64,000 nt of DNA from Bradyrhizobium erythrophlei (GTDB lineage Bacteria > Pseudomonadota > Alphaproteobacteria > Rhizobiales > Xanthobacteraceae): the NCBI GenBank assembly GCA_900129675.1, contig FSRD01000001.1:8173501-8237500 (forward strand), written 5' to 3'. The translations under genes and the position numbers were made by a program. The notes below the pieces were generated by a model. The model made no database searches and had not been told where the DNA came from. It saw nothing but the letters and a program-made list of their open reading frames with translations. Below, one piece after another: positions 8,639 to 16,846 of the stretch. Each line of letters starts with the position of its first letter. Position 1 is the stretch's first letter.

Positions 8639-8938
8639 ATGTCATTCCGCATATTCGCTCTTGCTGGTGCCACCGCTGTGCTACTTGCCGTCCCACTTCC
8701 AACTGAACTCTCGGCGCAACCGGGCATCGAAGTTGGTCCGGGTGGTGTTCGCGTCGTCCCCGAGGGGGATGACAGGCGTGACTCCGGACGCCGTGACGAA
8801 CGTGAACGCCGCGACGAAGGTGAGTACCGCGACAGACGTGAGCACCGCGGCGAAGGTGAGTATCGCGACAGACGTGATCACCGCGACGAAGGTGAGGACC
8901 GCGGCGAAGTCGAGCGCCGCGGCGATCGTGAGCGGTGA
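8639..8938 (+). CDS. small secreted protein with Arg/Asp/Glu repeats
   Basis: A 99-residue protein with a clear signal peptide (FRIFALAGATAVLLAVPLP, cleaved near LSAQP). The mature N-terminus GIEVGPGGVRVVPEG is shared, from memory, with a family of small exported Bradyrhizobium proteins. From about residue 58 the chain is an almost pure R/D/E repeat encoded by 36-bp direct repeats. AGGGAGG lies 8 nt before the chosen ATG. It is highly charged and probably disordered; function unknown. Confidence 0.7.
   Translation: MSFRIFALAGATAVLLAVPLPTELSAQPGIEVGPGGVRVVPEGDDRRDSGRRDERERRDEGEYRDRREHRGEGEYRDRRDHRDEGEDRGEVERRGDRER
8809..8904 (+). repeat. 36-bp in-frame tandem repeat
   Basis: Two full 36-bp units (8809-8844, 8845-8880) and a partial third (8881-8904), each starting CCGCGRCGAAGGTGAG, within the coding region of the secreted protein. 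Each unit encodes 12 residues, so copy changes keep the frame. Confidence 0.7.
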
Positions 8939-9222
8939 GCGCCGCGGCTAAAAGACCGTGACCATCCGCGAGCCGCTGCCCGGTGTCGTCGAGAACATGC
9001 GCCGCGAATGTGATCAAGCGTGGAGTTGGATCGGGGGGCGACCGTACAGAAGCTCGGATCCCGGTGCGGTCGATCAGCGGCCGCGCGGCTTGATCGCTGC
9101 TTCGAGGCGATCCGCGAAGGCTGTGTCCCTGCGCGAATACGAGATGAAGATCGATCCATTCCCCGATTCCGCTCTCTCCTCAATTGAGTATTGCGAAGTC
9201 GGGATCGCCGAGCGATCACCAG

Positions 9223-9480
9223 TCAGGCCGTTTTCCGGCCAGCAAAGTACCCGTACACAAAAAGAACGATGATCGCGCCGACCACCGCGCCGATCAAACC
9301 GGCTCCTTCGTCCGGTCCGTACCAGCCGAGCATTTGTCCGAGGAAGCTGGCTACGAAAGCGCCAACGATGCCGAGGATGGTAGTGAGGATGAACCCTTGC
9401 GGCTCATTGGGTCCCGGCATGATGAACTTAGCGATAACGCCCGCGATAAACCCGATGATGATCGTCCAGATGATGCCCAT
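9223..9480 (-). CDS. GlsB/YeaQ/YmgE-family stress membrane protein
   Basis: An 85-residue integral membrane protein with three hydrophobic segments: IWTIIIGFIAGVIAKFI, LTTILGIVGAFVASFLGQM and LIGAVVGAIIVLFVYGYF. The MPGPNEPQGFI connector is typical of the transglycosylase-associated (GlsB/YeaQ) family, linked to envelope or general stress. GGAGG 8 nt upstream favours the ATG at 9480 over one five codons earlier. It lies 26 bp downstream of the YidB-like gene on the same strand, so the two are probably co-transcribed. Confidence 0.9.
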   Translation of the reverse strand: MGIIWTIIIGFIAGVIAKFIMPGPNEPQGFILTTILGIVGAFVASFLGQMLGWYGPDEGAGLIGAVVGAIIVLFVYGYFAGRKTA

Positions 9481-9506
9481 CTCGCGTTCCTCCATGGTTT
9501 AAGGGT

Positions 9507-9962
9507 TTAAGCGTTCTGACCGGGAAGCCGGCCGTCCGGCGTGTATTTGTCGACGGCGGCCGGCAATTCGCGCGAAAGCCTGGCGAGAAGCTCGTCCTGC
9601 GAAAGGCCGGTTTGCTTCTCCAGGGCTGCCAGGACATCCGCCCCAATCGCCTGTTTGAGTTGAGGTGGAGCAATCTCCTTGTTGGGACCGTTATTGACCC
9701 ACGACTGAGCAACCTCTCCCTGACCGCTCTGCTTGAATCGCTCGAGCAATTCACCAAGACCGCCGCCCAGAAGACCGCCCACGGCGCCCTTACCACCCAA
9801 GTTACCGAGCACGCCGCCCAAACCCGGTTGCGTGCCGCTGCCGGGCTTGTCTCCGGTTGCTCCTGCGCCCTTGAGCATCTCGGCGATTTTGTCGCGGTTT
9901 TGGTAGCCCGCAATCGCGAGCAATCCCAAAAGTGCTGTCATCGATGGCATTTTGCTGGCCAT
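9507..9962 (-). CDS. YidB-family (DUF937) protein
   Basis: A 151-residue protein with a glycine-rich middle (GGVLGNLGGKGAVGGLLGGG), then LGELLERFKQSGQGEVAQSW and the conserved WVNNGPNKEIAP, ending with LSRELPAAVDKYTPDGRLP. This is the usual YidB/DUF937 layout. GAGGAG lies 7 nt before the ATG at 9962. Function of the family is unknown. It is followed closely by the GlsB/YeaQ-type gene. Confidence 0.9.
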   Translation of the reverse strand: MASKMPSMTALLGLLAIAGYQNRDKIAEMLKGAGATGDKPGSGTQPGLGGVLGNLGGKGAVGGLLGGGLGELLERFKQSGQGEVAQSWVNNGPNKEIAPPQLKQAIGADVLAALEKQTGLSQDELLARLSRELPAAVDKYTPDGRLPGQNA

Positions 9963-10000
9963 TTTAACTCTCCTCGGCTGGCTGCTTACGGTTGTCATCC

Positions 10001-10185
10001 TCACTTCAGTTGCACGCTGACGGCCGATATCTTGCCTTCGAACGCGTAAGGCCGGCGGTCGAAATAATCCAGCAAAGTCGGCGAGCCCAGATCGATGCCG
10101 ACCTCGAAGGTCTCGCGCGGTGAAGGCGCCAGGTACGGTGGCTTCACGGTAGTGCGGGCAGCTTCCCCGCGCAATTGCGAGCCCT
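10001..10185 (-). pseudogene. C-terminal remnant of an arylsulfatase-like gene
   Basis: The minus strand reads PRETFEVGIDLGSPTLLDYF, then DRRPYAFEGKISAVSVQLK and a stop, the closing beta-structure of bacterial arylsulfatases (F..SFDVG.D.GTPV...Y). Upstream the similarity ends and no sulfatase catalytic region is present. The tail lies 38 bp upstream of the YidB-like start. Confidence 0.55.
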
Positions 10186-10487
10186 CGCCCTAGGCTATTT
10201 ATTTTTCCCACATTACCGCTATGGGCTTGTCTTTGGGGTCGGCGCGACCTTCGGCAAGTTGCCTCACCAAAAGCCGCGTTCACATCGGCTGCTGTCGAAG
10301 CGCCGAACCGGCGGGAGGTAATCTCGGCAATTTGCTGCAACGAGCGCTCGGCATCGTCTGACGTGCTCGCGACTGTGCGCGGATTTCGGCGTTGCCTGAC
10401 TGGCGATCCCGGCCAACGCGCAACCCGTATCCGGATAGCGGGTAGCAGTTGCGATTGGCCCTTTATGTGCGGCCGGTGTCTTGGGTC
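10186..10487. other. unassigned region
   Basis: A minus-strand open stretch (near 10290-10450) reads SLQQIAEITSRRFGASTAAD, protein-like but without a start or a recognised family. It is probably debris of a lost gene. Nothing else is supported. Confidence 0.3.
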
Positions 10488-10580
10488 AAAAACGGTCCTG
10501 ACGGCCCCGAAACGCCACTTCCGGTCTACCCCGATCAACGGACATCATCCGACCGGCTTGGCTGGTCCGTTTCGTGCCAG
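10488..10580. repeat. dispersed repeat A, copy
   Basis: TTGGGTCAAAAACGGTCCTG, then GCCACTTCCGGTCTACCCCG, ATCAACGGACATCATCCGAC and CTGGTCCGTTTCGTGCCAG. All four blocks are in order. Confidence 0.7.
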
Positions 10581-10715
10581 AAGGAGACTCATGCGCCGCA
10601 GCGGCTTGCTGTCTCGTTCGCAGTGAACTCTTCGTGGTTACACCGTGGTCCCATTCAACGGAAGTTATCGCCAACCGGCCGGAAGCTTCCGATAGTTTAT
10701 TGAAGATTCAGGCGG

Positions 10716-10844
10716 TTAACTGGTGCCGCAAACAGGACTCGAACCTGTGACCCCGTCATTACGAAGCGCCGTCTGCTGAGCGTGCGCCGCGAGCGGCCAT
10801 GCCGCAGCTGCGCCAATGAGCGTGATTAACTCGCGCCGTCTCAT
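10716..10844 (-). pseudogene. Tat-signal N-terminus of an ABC binding protein fused to tRNA sequence
   Basis: The ATG at 10844 (GGAGG just upstream) opens MRRRELITLIGAAAAWPLAA, then HAQQ, the complete leader of a Bradyrhizobium-type ABC substrate-binding protein. After about 26 codons the mature protein is missing and the frame reads into the tRNA fragment (LRNDGVTGSSPVCGTS, stop at 10716). The gene has been decapitated exactly where tRNA 3' sequence begins. Confidence 0.65.
10721..10765 (-). other. tRNA 3' fragment, probable old att site
   Basis: The minus strand reads TTCGTAA (anticodon-loop-like, anticodon CGT, Thr) and then a perfect T arm ACAGG-TTCGAGT-CCTGT, an acceptor strand TGCGGC and ACCA. 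The 5' half (D arm, 5' acceptor strand) is missing, so this is not a functional gene. Fragments from the anticodon loop to CCA are the usual scar of integrase attachment sites. No second copy was seen in the window. Confidence 0.6.
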
Positions 10845-11022
10845 TGAGCCTCCGCACGGGAAATTCAACGTCAATGTTCAAAGACTAGCACTTTGCGGCG
10901 AGGCGGCGTGTCAGTTTAAGATTTGCCCCCGCACCTCGATTAACCCCACCCACTCGCACCTGCAAAAGCCGTGCTCCGCACCTTGAACCTGTCGCAAGCG
11001 TCAGGGTGCCGAAATGAAAACT

Positions 11023-11484
11023 CTAGCCCTTGAGGGAGTTAGGGACCTTGCCCCCGTTTTCTGCCAGCTTGATCATCACCTGCTTGTGCAACCAGATATT
11101 CATGGTGGCCAAGTCGTTTGTGTCACCGGTGTAATGCAGTTCTTTTGCGAGGTCTTTGCGCGCCGAGAGGCTGCTGTCGAGATCAAGCAGCTTCATCAAG
11201 TCTACGATCGACCTCCGCCAATCGAGCTTTTCCTTTTTCTGGCGTGTAAGTTCGGTGAGAACGGCATCGACATCGACCTGAGGCTGTGCTGCGCCTGGTG
11301 CAGCCGGGGTGTTTGCCGTGTCCGAAGCCGCAGTACCTGCGCTTGTAGATGCAGGACCGGATGTCGCGCCCGCAGTTGAAGGCGCCGGGCCGGAAGTCTT
11401 ACCAGAGGCGGGGGGCGCGGCTTGCGTCGTTTGGGCTTTGGCGTGCCCAAAGATTGAAGACATGATGTTTCCGAAGATGCTCAT
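11023..11484 (-). CDS. DUF3597 domain-containing protein
   Basis: A 153-residue protein. It starts MSIFGNIMSSIFGHA and has a Pro/Ala/Ser/Thr-rich linker to about residue 65. The conserved domain begins VDVDAVLTELTRQKKEKLDW and continues RRSIVDLMKLLDLDSSLSAR and KELHYTGDTNDLATMNIWLH, the DUF3597 signature. GGGAG lies 6 nt before the ATG at 11484. The domain has a LysM-distant-like fold in some members; function unknown. Monocistronic. Confidence 0.88.
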   Translation of the reverse strand: MSIFGNIMSSIFGHAKAQTTQAAPPASGKTSGPAPSTAGATSGPASTSAGTAASDTANTPAAPGAAQPQVDVDAVLTELTRQKKEKLDWRRSIVDLMKLLDLDSSLSARKDLAKELHYTGDTNDLATMNIWLHKQVMIKLAENGGKVPNSLKG

Positions 11485-11569
11485 GATGACTCCCTTCTTC
11501 CTTGCAGCAACTACGATGCTCTGCACACTCTATGCCGAAGCGCTTTTCCCAAGATTCAAATTAGATGCT

Positions 11570-11790
11570 TTACAGCCCAGCATGTTCCGCGAAGTATCGG
11601 AGCTGTTGCGTGCGAAACGTGTCACAGCTCGCGACATCGCCTGATTTCAATCCGGTCATGAAGCAACGCGTGCGCTGCGCCGATGAGCCATGGGTGAACG
11701 CGTCTGGCACGACGTAGCCCCGTGCTTGTCGCTGCGATCGATCGTCACCGATCGCCGAAGCTGTCTGCTCTGCAAGGCTGCTTCAGATAG
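11570..11790 (-). pseudogene. C-terminal remnant of a YpfJ-type neutral zinc metallopeptidase
   Basis: The minus strand reads SAIGDDRSQRQARGYVVPDA, then FTHGSSAQRTRCFMTGLKSG and DVASCDTFRTQQL before a stop. This is the conserved C-terminal end of the KPN_02809/YpfJ family. The HExxH catalytic part is absent, and in-frame stops appear upstream of about 11795. Confidence 0.6.
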
Positions 11791-11954
11791 CGGACGCGCA
11801 AATCGGCGCGGTCATTTCCTGTTGTTGGTGGACGAGCCATCGCTCACCGCCCCTCGCGCGAGGCGTCCCAGCAGCAATGATGCTTTCAGACATCATTGTG
11901 CCGCTATCGGCTGAACCGCAAGCGATCTGTTTTCGTCGAAGGGTATTATAATAC
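11791..11954. other. unassigned intergenic DNA
   Basis: No coding signal, repeat block or structured RNA recognised. Confidence 0.3.
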
Positions 11955-12146
11955 TCAGCCCACGGTAACTAGCCGTAGTGCGTTGATCGGGAGATCGCCG
12001 GGCCCCGTGCCAGCAAGGATTTTCGCGACATAGGCGCCCGCATGGCGAAAGCCGTTCACGAGGTCGCTGGAATAGGTCATCAGCAGGCCGGCGCGTCTCC
12101 ATTCCGGGTATACGCCGACCGTCGGCTTTGCCGACGCGGCAACCAC
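11955..12146 (-). pseudogene. C-terminal remnant of an ABC-transporter substrate-binding protein
   Basis: The stretch GVYPEWRRAGLLMTYSSDLV, NGFRHAGAYVAKILAGTGPG and DLPI matches the end of Bradyrhizobium-type ABC substrate-binding proteins (M.YG.D....RAG.YV.KILKG..P.DLP). About 60 codons remain, and the final residues diverge. The signal-peptide part of a similar gene lies at 10716-10844, but in an order that excludes a simple split of one gene. Confidence 0.6.
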
Positions 12147-12149
12147 CCG

Positions 12150-12232
12150 CTGACTAGTTCCGGTCTACCAAAATAAGCAGACAATTTCAGAGCCGGTCGG
12201 CACGTCTCAAATGTGTGCCAATGACAGACATC
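12150..12232. repeat. dispersed repeat A, diverged copy
   Basis: TAGTTCCGGTCTACCAAAAT, then CAGACAATTTCAGAGCCGGT and CGGCACGTCTCAAATGTGTG. It has the right-hand half of repeat A with several changes and lies just upstream of the DUF2252 gene. Confidence 0.5.
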
Positions 12233-12311
12233 CGATGCTGCGCCAAGTTTGTCGTCTTGTTACAATCGAGCAAGGTTATATAATGTGTGCCTTTCTTTGG
12301 AGGACCTGCCA

Positions 12312-13691
12312 ATGACGCTGGCCTCGCGCACCGAACGGTACATGCAGGGAAAGGCGGCCCGCCATAAGACGCCGCGTGAAGCGCATGCGGACCTGAAGGG
12401 ATCGATGTCGCGCAATGCGGTTGCACTCCTGGCCGAGAGCGATCGGGATCGGGTCCCGGAGCTCGTGCCGGAACGCTATGCACGCATGATGCTCAACCCG
12501 TTCGCGTTCCTGCGTGGCGCCGCGGCTGTGATGGCGACAGACTTGGCCGCCCAGCCAATGGCCGGAATACCGGTGCAGGCAGGCGGCGACAGCCACCTGA
12601 TGAACTTCGGCGCCTTCGTTACTCCCGAAGACAATATCTTGTTCGACGTGAACGATTTTGATGAGACGCTGCCTGGCGTCGATTTCACCGTCGATCTGAA
12701 GCGTCTCGCAGCGAGCGTAGCGGTAGCGGCATTGGCCGCAGGCACAAACAAGAAACAGGCCCGTGCGGTCGCGGCTGCGACCGTCAAGGCCTATCGGACG
12801 CACATTTCCGCACTCGCCAAGCTGTCGCCGCTGGAAATCTGGCACAGCCGGATCGACCTCGAACAGGAGGTCAAGCAGATCGGCAACAGCGATCTGCGGC
12901 GCAAGGTCGCTGGCGTGATCGCTAAGGCGCGGGGTGAGGGCCTGTCGAAGGACGATAATTTCCCGCATCTGGTCAGCGGCGATAATCCGAAGATCGTCGA
13001 TAAGCCCCCTACCATTTTCCACCTCGATCCCAAGGCCGATGCGCGACACCGGCTTGCTGTCGAGCGCGTGTTCGCTGCCTATCGTAAGGGCCTCAAACCG
13101 GATCGACTGCGGTTGCTCGACCGTTTCACAATGAAGGATCTCGCCTTCAAGGCGGTGGGCGTCGGATCCGTCGGCACATTCTGCTGCGTGGCATTGTTCA
13201 TGACCGACGACAACGAGCCGTTGTTCTTGCAGGTCAAACAAGCGCAGCGCTCGGTTTTGGAACGGCTAGGCGGCAAGCTTGCCTACAAAGGAAACCAGGG
13301 CCGCCGGGTTGTGGAGGGCCAGCAGATCATGCAGGCCGCCAGCGACATCTTCCTCGGTTCTACGCAGGATGACGCGACCGGTCGTCAATTCTATGTTCGG
13401 ACGCTGAAAAACCGCAGGCTTGGCGCCGTCAGCGAAATCAGCGAAGGCGAGGCACTCTCGGACTATGCCCAGCTATGCGGTCGCATCCTCGCGCGTGCCC
13501 ATGCACGCTCCGGCGAATCTTCCGCGATCGCTGGCTACACCGGCAAGAGCGATGTACTCGACGATGCGATCGCTTCGTTCGCGATGGCCTATGCCGACCA
13601 GACTAGCCTCGATTATGCCGCGCTTGTGAAGGCGAAGCACCCGACAAAATCGGCCAAGACGATCACGGTCAAGACGGCAAAGGCCGCCTAG
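12312..13691 (+). CDS. DUF2252 family protein
   Basis: A 459-residue protein. Recognised DUF2252 features are RYARMMLNPFAFLRGAAAVM, VQAGGDSHLMNFGAFVTPED (HxxNFG), ILFDVNDFDETLPGVDFTVD (FDxNDFDE-like) and DLKRLAASVAVAA. The fold resembles aminoglycoside-phosphotransferase kinases, but substrate and activity are not established. GGAGG lies 9 nt before the chosen ATG; upstream in-frame starts lie in non-coding DNA. The length is normal for the family. Monocistronic. Confidence 0.92.
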   Translation: MTLASRTERYMQGKAARHKTPREAHADLKGSMSRNAVALLAESDRDRVPELVPERYARMMLNPFAFLRGAAAVMATDLAAQPMAGIPVQAGGDSHLMNFGAFVTPEDNILFDVNDFDETLPGVDFTVDLKRLAASVAVAALAAGTNKKQARAVAAATVKAYRTHISALAKLSPLEIWHSRIDLEQEVKQIGNSDLRRKVAGVIAKARGEGLSKDDNFPHLVSGDNPKIVDKPPTIFHLDPKADARHRLAVERVFAAYRKGLKPDRLRLLDRFTMKDLAFKAVGVGSVGTFCCVALFMTDDNEPLFLQVKQAQRSVLERLGGKLAYKGNQGRRVVEGQQIMQAASDIFLGSTQDDATGRQFYVRTLKNRRLGAVSEISEGEALSDYAQLCGRILARAHARSGESSAIAGYTGKSDVLDDAIASFAMAYADQTSLDYAALVKAKHPTKSAKTITVKTAKAA

Positions 13692-14068
13692 ATCTCAAGC
13701 TGGGCGGAACTTCGATCTGCCTTATTTCTGTCCCCGCCTATTTGCGGTTCCGGCGTTGGGTCGGTTGGGACGCGCTCCTAGAATCCTGGTTGAGTAGACT
13801 CGTTGTGCGCAAGCTCTCCGTGTTGTGATTAGACAGGCCGGAGATTTGGGGATGCACATTACATTTAATCGCAATGGGAAGGGTTCGATTGGCAAGTAGC
13901 GCAAATCTGTTGGCGGAGACGTTCGACCCGAGAGATTAGCCACACCTGCATAACCCCGAGCCAAAATTTCTGATGCAGCAGTTGGTAGACAACGCGGCTG
14001 GCGTGACTAAGCCGCAGCATCGGAGCTAACGAAATAATTCATCTCACAACCAAAATGGAGAGATCGCC
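13692..14068. other. intergenic region
   Basis: About 380 bp, lower in GC than its neighbours. No gene, repeat block or RNA structure recognised. It presumably holds the promoter of the DUF937 gene, but no -35/-10 pair is convincing. Confidence 0.3.
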
Positions 14069-15090
14069 ATGGCAGCCAATCTCGTCTCTGTTGTGATGCA
14101 ATTCCTGACCCCTGACATGATCGCAAAGATCGCTTCTGCCTTGGGCCTTGACCGCAGCGTCGCGCAAAAGGCAATTGGAGGCGCCGTCCCCGCACTGCTT
14201 GCGAGTCTGGCGGACGTGGCCTCCACTCCCAATGGGGCACGCCAACTCTCCAGCACGTTGGCGCAGCAAGAACCTGGGTCGCTCGACAGTCTCAAAAGCC
14301 TCATCGGCGGTTCAGGTCAGAACGCGCTCGCGGAAACCGGATCGAGCATGCTGTCGGGTCTGTTCGGCGGCGGAGCGCTGGATACGATGGCACAGTCGAT
14401 CGGCAAGTTCGCTGGGGTCGACGCGGGCTCCGCCAAGTCGATATTGGGTATGCTTGGCCCGGTGGTGCTCGGCGCTTTGGGTCAACAGCAGCGCAGCGCG
14501 GGTCTCGATGCAAGCGGGCTGGCGTCCCTTCTCGGCTCGCAAAAGGATCAGATCGCCGCGGCGATTCCGACCGGCCTGGCCGATCAGTTGAGCACTGCCG
14601 GCCTTATCAACAAAGCAGCGGGAACCCTGCGCAGCGGTACCGCGGCAGCTTCGGCCGCTGGGAGCCGAATTGCCGGCGCCTCGGAGCGGACAGTTGCCGG
14701 GGCTAGTCGGGCAGCTTACGCCACAACCAGCGCGGCATCGTCGCAGTGGCCCTATTGGTTAGCCGCCCTGGTCGTATTGGGTGGACTTGCCTGGTATGCC
14801 CTCGGGCGCCAGGCCGGTGAAACGGTTGCCGAGTTGCCGCGTCCCGCCGCAACGCAGCCCGCGACCGGAACCGTGGGTATGGCCCCGTCAGATCTGACGA
14901 TTGGAGGGGTGAATCTGGCGAACCAGGTCAACTCATCCGTCGGCGCCTTGAGATCCGTACTGCCAACCATCACGGACGCCGATTCCGCCCAGGCGGCCCT
15001 GCCAAAAGTTCGGGAAGCAACAGCGCAATTGGACGAAGTCAGCAACCTCGCGGCAAAGCTAACCCCTGAAGGGAAAAGCGCACTGGCTAA

Positions 15091-16438
15091 GGGTCTGTTA
15101 AGAAATAACTTAGTCACTTTTTTGGGCGCTTCCTGTTCGGAGCTATTGTGTAGTTCCACTCCCCATGAAAGTCATGAGGAAACATGTTGACGGTGGCGAG
15201 TTGCGCATCGGAGACTTTGAGTCCCTTGGGATATTTCTTTTCGTCGAGTTCAGCACGCACGGTCAGGCCCGTCTCGGTTGTCGTAGCGGCAATGAGCTCG
15301 ACGATTGTGCGAAAACTGCGCAGGGGTTTGCCGCGCCAGTTGATGCTGATGAAAGAAAAAAGCCGGTGCTCGATTTTGTTCCACTTACTGGTTCCAGGCG
15401 GCAAGTGGCACACCGTGATCGGAAACTTTAGCTCGTCAGCCAGCTTCTGGAGTTCAATCTTCCACAGACGGACGCGATAGCCATTCGACCCACCGCCGTC
15501 AGCGGTCACCAACAGACCCTTGGGTTTCGGATAACGTTTCTTTCCCATGGCCTTCCACCAGCGGCGGATGGCGTTAACCGCAAAGGCGGCGGTGTCGTGA
15601 TCCGTTCCCACGCTGACCCAGCCGGTATTGTTGTTGATGTCATAAACGCCGTACGGCACCGCGCGTTTCAACTTGGGATCAATGAAGTCATGTACATTGA
15701 CCTCTTCGGGTGTGCCTTTGGGTCTCCATTCGCGGCCCGCATTCTTGAAATTGCCGACCAACTCCTTCTTTTTCGTATCGACCGAGATGACCGGCTGGCC
15801 GTCCGTCAAAAAACTGCTAGCCTTTTTGTTGATGTATTCGAACTGACCATTCCGGTCCATATGCTCGCTTCCTTCGTGGGATTTTCGGTTGGCCTGTAAG
15901 CTATAGTGCAGCTTGTGCAGGCAATCCCCAACGACCGTATAGCTGATCTCGTGCCCTTTGCCTTTCAGCTCCACGCATAGCTTCCGCAGGCTGAGCGACG
16001 TCCACAATTGCCGCCGCATCGGGTCACCTCGCGTCGCCGGTTCGAGCAGCGACTTAAGGTCGGAAAGCAGTGTTGGATCCTCGGTTATCCTCGATTTACG
16101 TCCGCCACCCTGCCGGCGTATCCGGTCATTCCCGACTGAGGCACGATCTTGGAGATCTTCAAGCCCTCGATATATTGTCCGCCGGGCCAGCCCCGTCGCC
16201 TCAGCCACGGCGCTCACGCCGCCGTGTCCAATCATACGTGCTTCCGAAGCCGCCCAGCGCCGTCGGCTCCGCTCATCCAGCAAAGGCGCCATCGCCTTCC
16301 AACGTTTCCGAAGAGTTCTGATGTCAGAAGCGCTTATCACGCGACGATTCTATCGCCGCTGATTCTCTTCAGGGAATCCTCAAGCGACAATTCTTACAGA
16401 GCGTGATAAAATTGACTCAGTTATTTCCTAACGCGCCC
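15091..16438 (-). mobile_element. ISAzo13-type insertion sequence
   Basis: A 1348-bp element. The terminal inverted repeats start GGGTCTGTTAAGAAATAACT (left) and GGGCGCGTTAGGAAATAACT (right, read inward), about 26 bp with a few mismatches. It is flanked by a TAA direct repeat (15088-15090, 16439-16441). One transposase gene fills it. The flanking DUF937 frame is restored by precise excision, confirming the ends. Confidence 0.9.
15114..16340 (-). CDS. ISAzo13-family transposase
   Basis: A 408-residue protein. The N-terminal HTH-like part (GGVSAVAEATGLARRTIYRG) and a long DDE-type catalytic region with DGQPVISVDTKKKELVGNFK, LLVTADGGGSNGYRVRLWKI and LPPGTSKWNKIEHRLFSFI are characteristic of ISAzo13 transposases. 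A GTG at 16340 is the first start in frame. The ORF is complete, so the element may be active. Confidence 0.92.
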   Translation of the reverse strand: MISASDIRTLRKRWKAMAPLLDERSRRRWAASEARMIGHGGVSAVAEATGLARRTIYRGLEDLQDRASVGNDRIRRQGGGRKSRITEDPTLLSDLKSLLEPATRGDPMRRQLWTSLSLRKLCVELKGKGHEISYTVVGDCLHKLHYSLQANRKSHEGSEHMDRNGQFEYINKKASSFLTDGQPVISVDTKKKELVGNFKNAGREWRPKGTPEEVNVHDFIDPKLKRAVPYGVYDINNNTGWVSVGTDHDTAAFAVNAIRRWWKAMGKKRYPKPKGLLVTADGGGSNGYRVRLWKIELQKLADELKFPITVCHLPPGTSKWNKIEHRLFSFISINWRGKPLRSFRTIVELIAATTTETGLTVRAELDEKKYPKGLKVSDAQLATVNMFPHDFHGEWNYTIAPNRKRPKK

Positions 16439-16574
16439 TAAGTTGATTGCGGCAGCGACGCCGACGATCAACCAGATGTGTGACAAGGTGCTGGCCACTC
16501 CGGGTGTTGGAGGCATAGCCAAGCCGGCAATCGATGAGCTTCGTGGAAGACTCGATACACTCTCACGGGCCTGA

Positions 16575-16613
16575 CGTCCGGACGTGCGCCGTCCGCTTAG
16601 GGCAGACGGCGCA
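16575..16613. other. inverted repeats after the DUF937 stop
   Basis: A CGTCCGGACG palindrome (16575-16584) is followed by the stem GCGCCGTC...GACGGCGC (16586-16612). There is no T tract, so it is at most a weak or factor-dependent terminator. Confidence 0.35.
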
Positions 16614-16846
16614 ATGGTGACGTGTTGGCACAGCCGGGCGTTAGGCGCGCGCTGGCGCTTCGATTTGCGACCGAGCAAGGATCTCGAGTGCGCACGGCAT
16701 TTGATCGGTTTTCCACCGGAAAAGACGAAAGCGGCACGGAAGGTGGAGGCCCAGGCACCTGTGACCAAGCCGATCGACCTTGCTGCTTTTCGCAGTGAAA
16801 TCGACGACCGGATCGCTCGATCCGATGTCCGAGTCGGGTCTTGGCC
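16614..16846 (+). pseudogene. hypothetical ORF truncated by IS1182
   Basis: From the ATG at 16614 the frame reads RWRFDLRPSKDLECARHLIG, FPPEKTKAARKVEAQAPVTK and PIDLAAFRSEIDDRIARSDV up to the IS end at 16847. Composition is protein-like, but no family was recognised. If real, it lost its C-terminus to the insertion. Confidence 0.3.

Larger units (their letters stand above)
14069..16574 (+). pseudogene. DUF937 protein gene interrupted by an ISAzo13-type element
   Basis: The N-terminal part (14069-15090) encodes a DUF937 domain (LVSVVMQFLTPDMIAKIASA, then LDRSVAQKAIGGAVPALLAS), a membrane segment (WPYWLAALVVLGGLAWYAL) and the start of a C-terminal domain. At 15090 the frame enters the IS and ends at 15190. 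Removing the IS (15091-16438) and one TAA copy joins SALAK to LIAAATPTINQMCDKVLATP and runs to a TGA at 16572-16574. The original protein was about 385 residues. GGAG lies 8 nt before the ATG. Confidence 0.85.

Noticed and set aside
9963..10538. N-terminal extension of the YidB-like ORF to 343 codons
   Set aside because: The ATG at 9962 has a good ribosome site and is the normal family start. The upstream part covers an arylsulfatase tail in another frame and repeat A.
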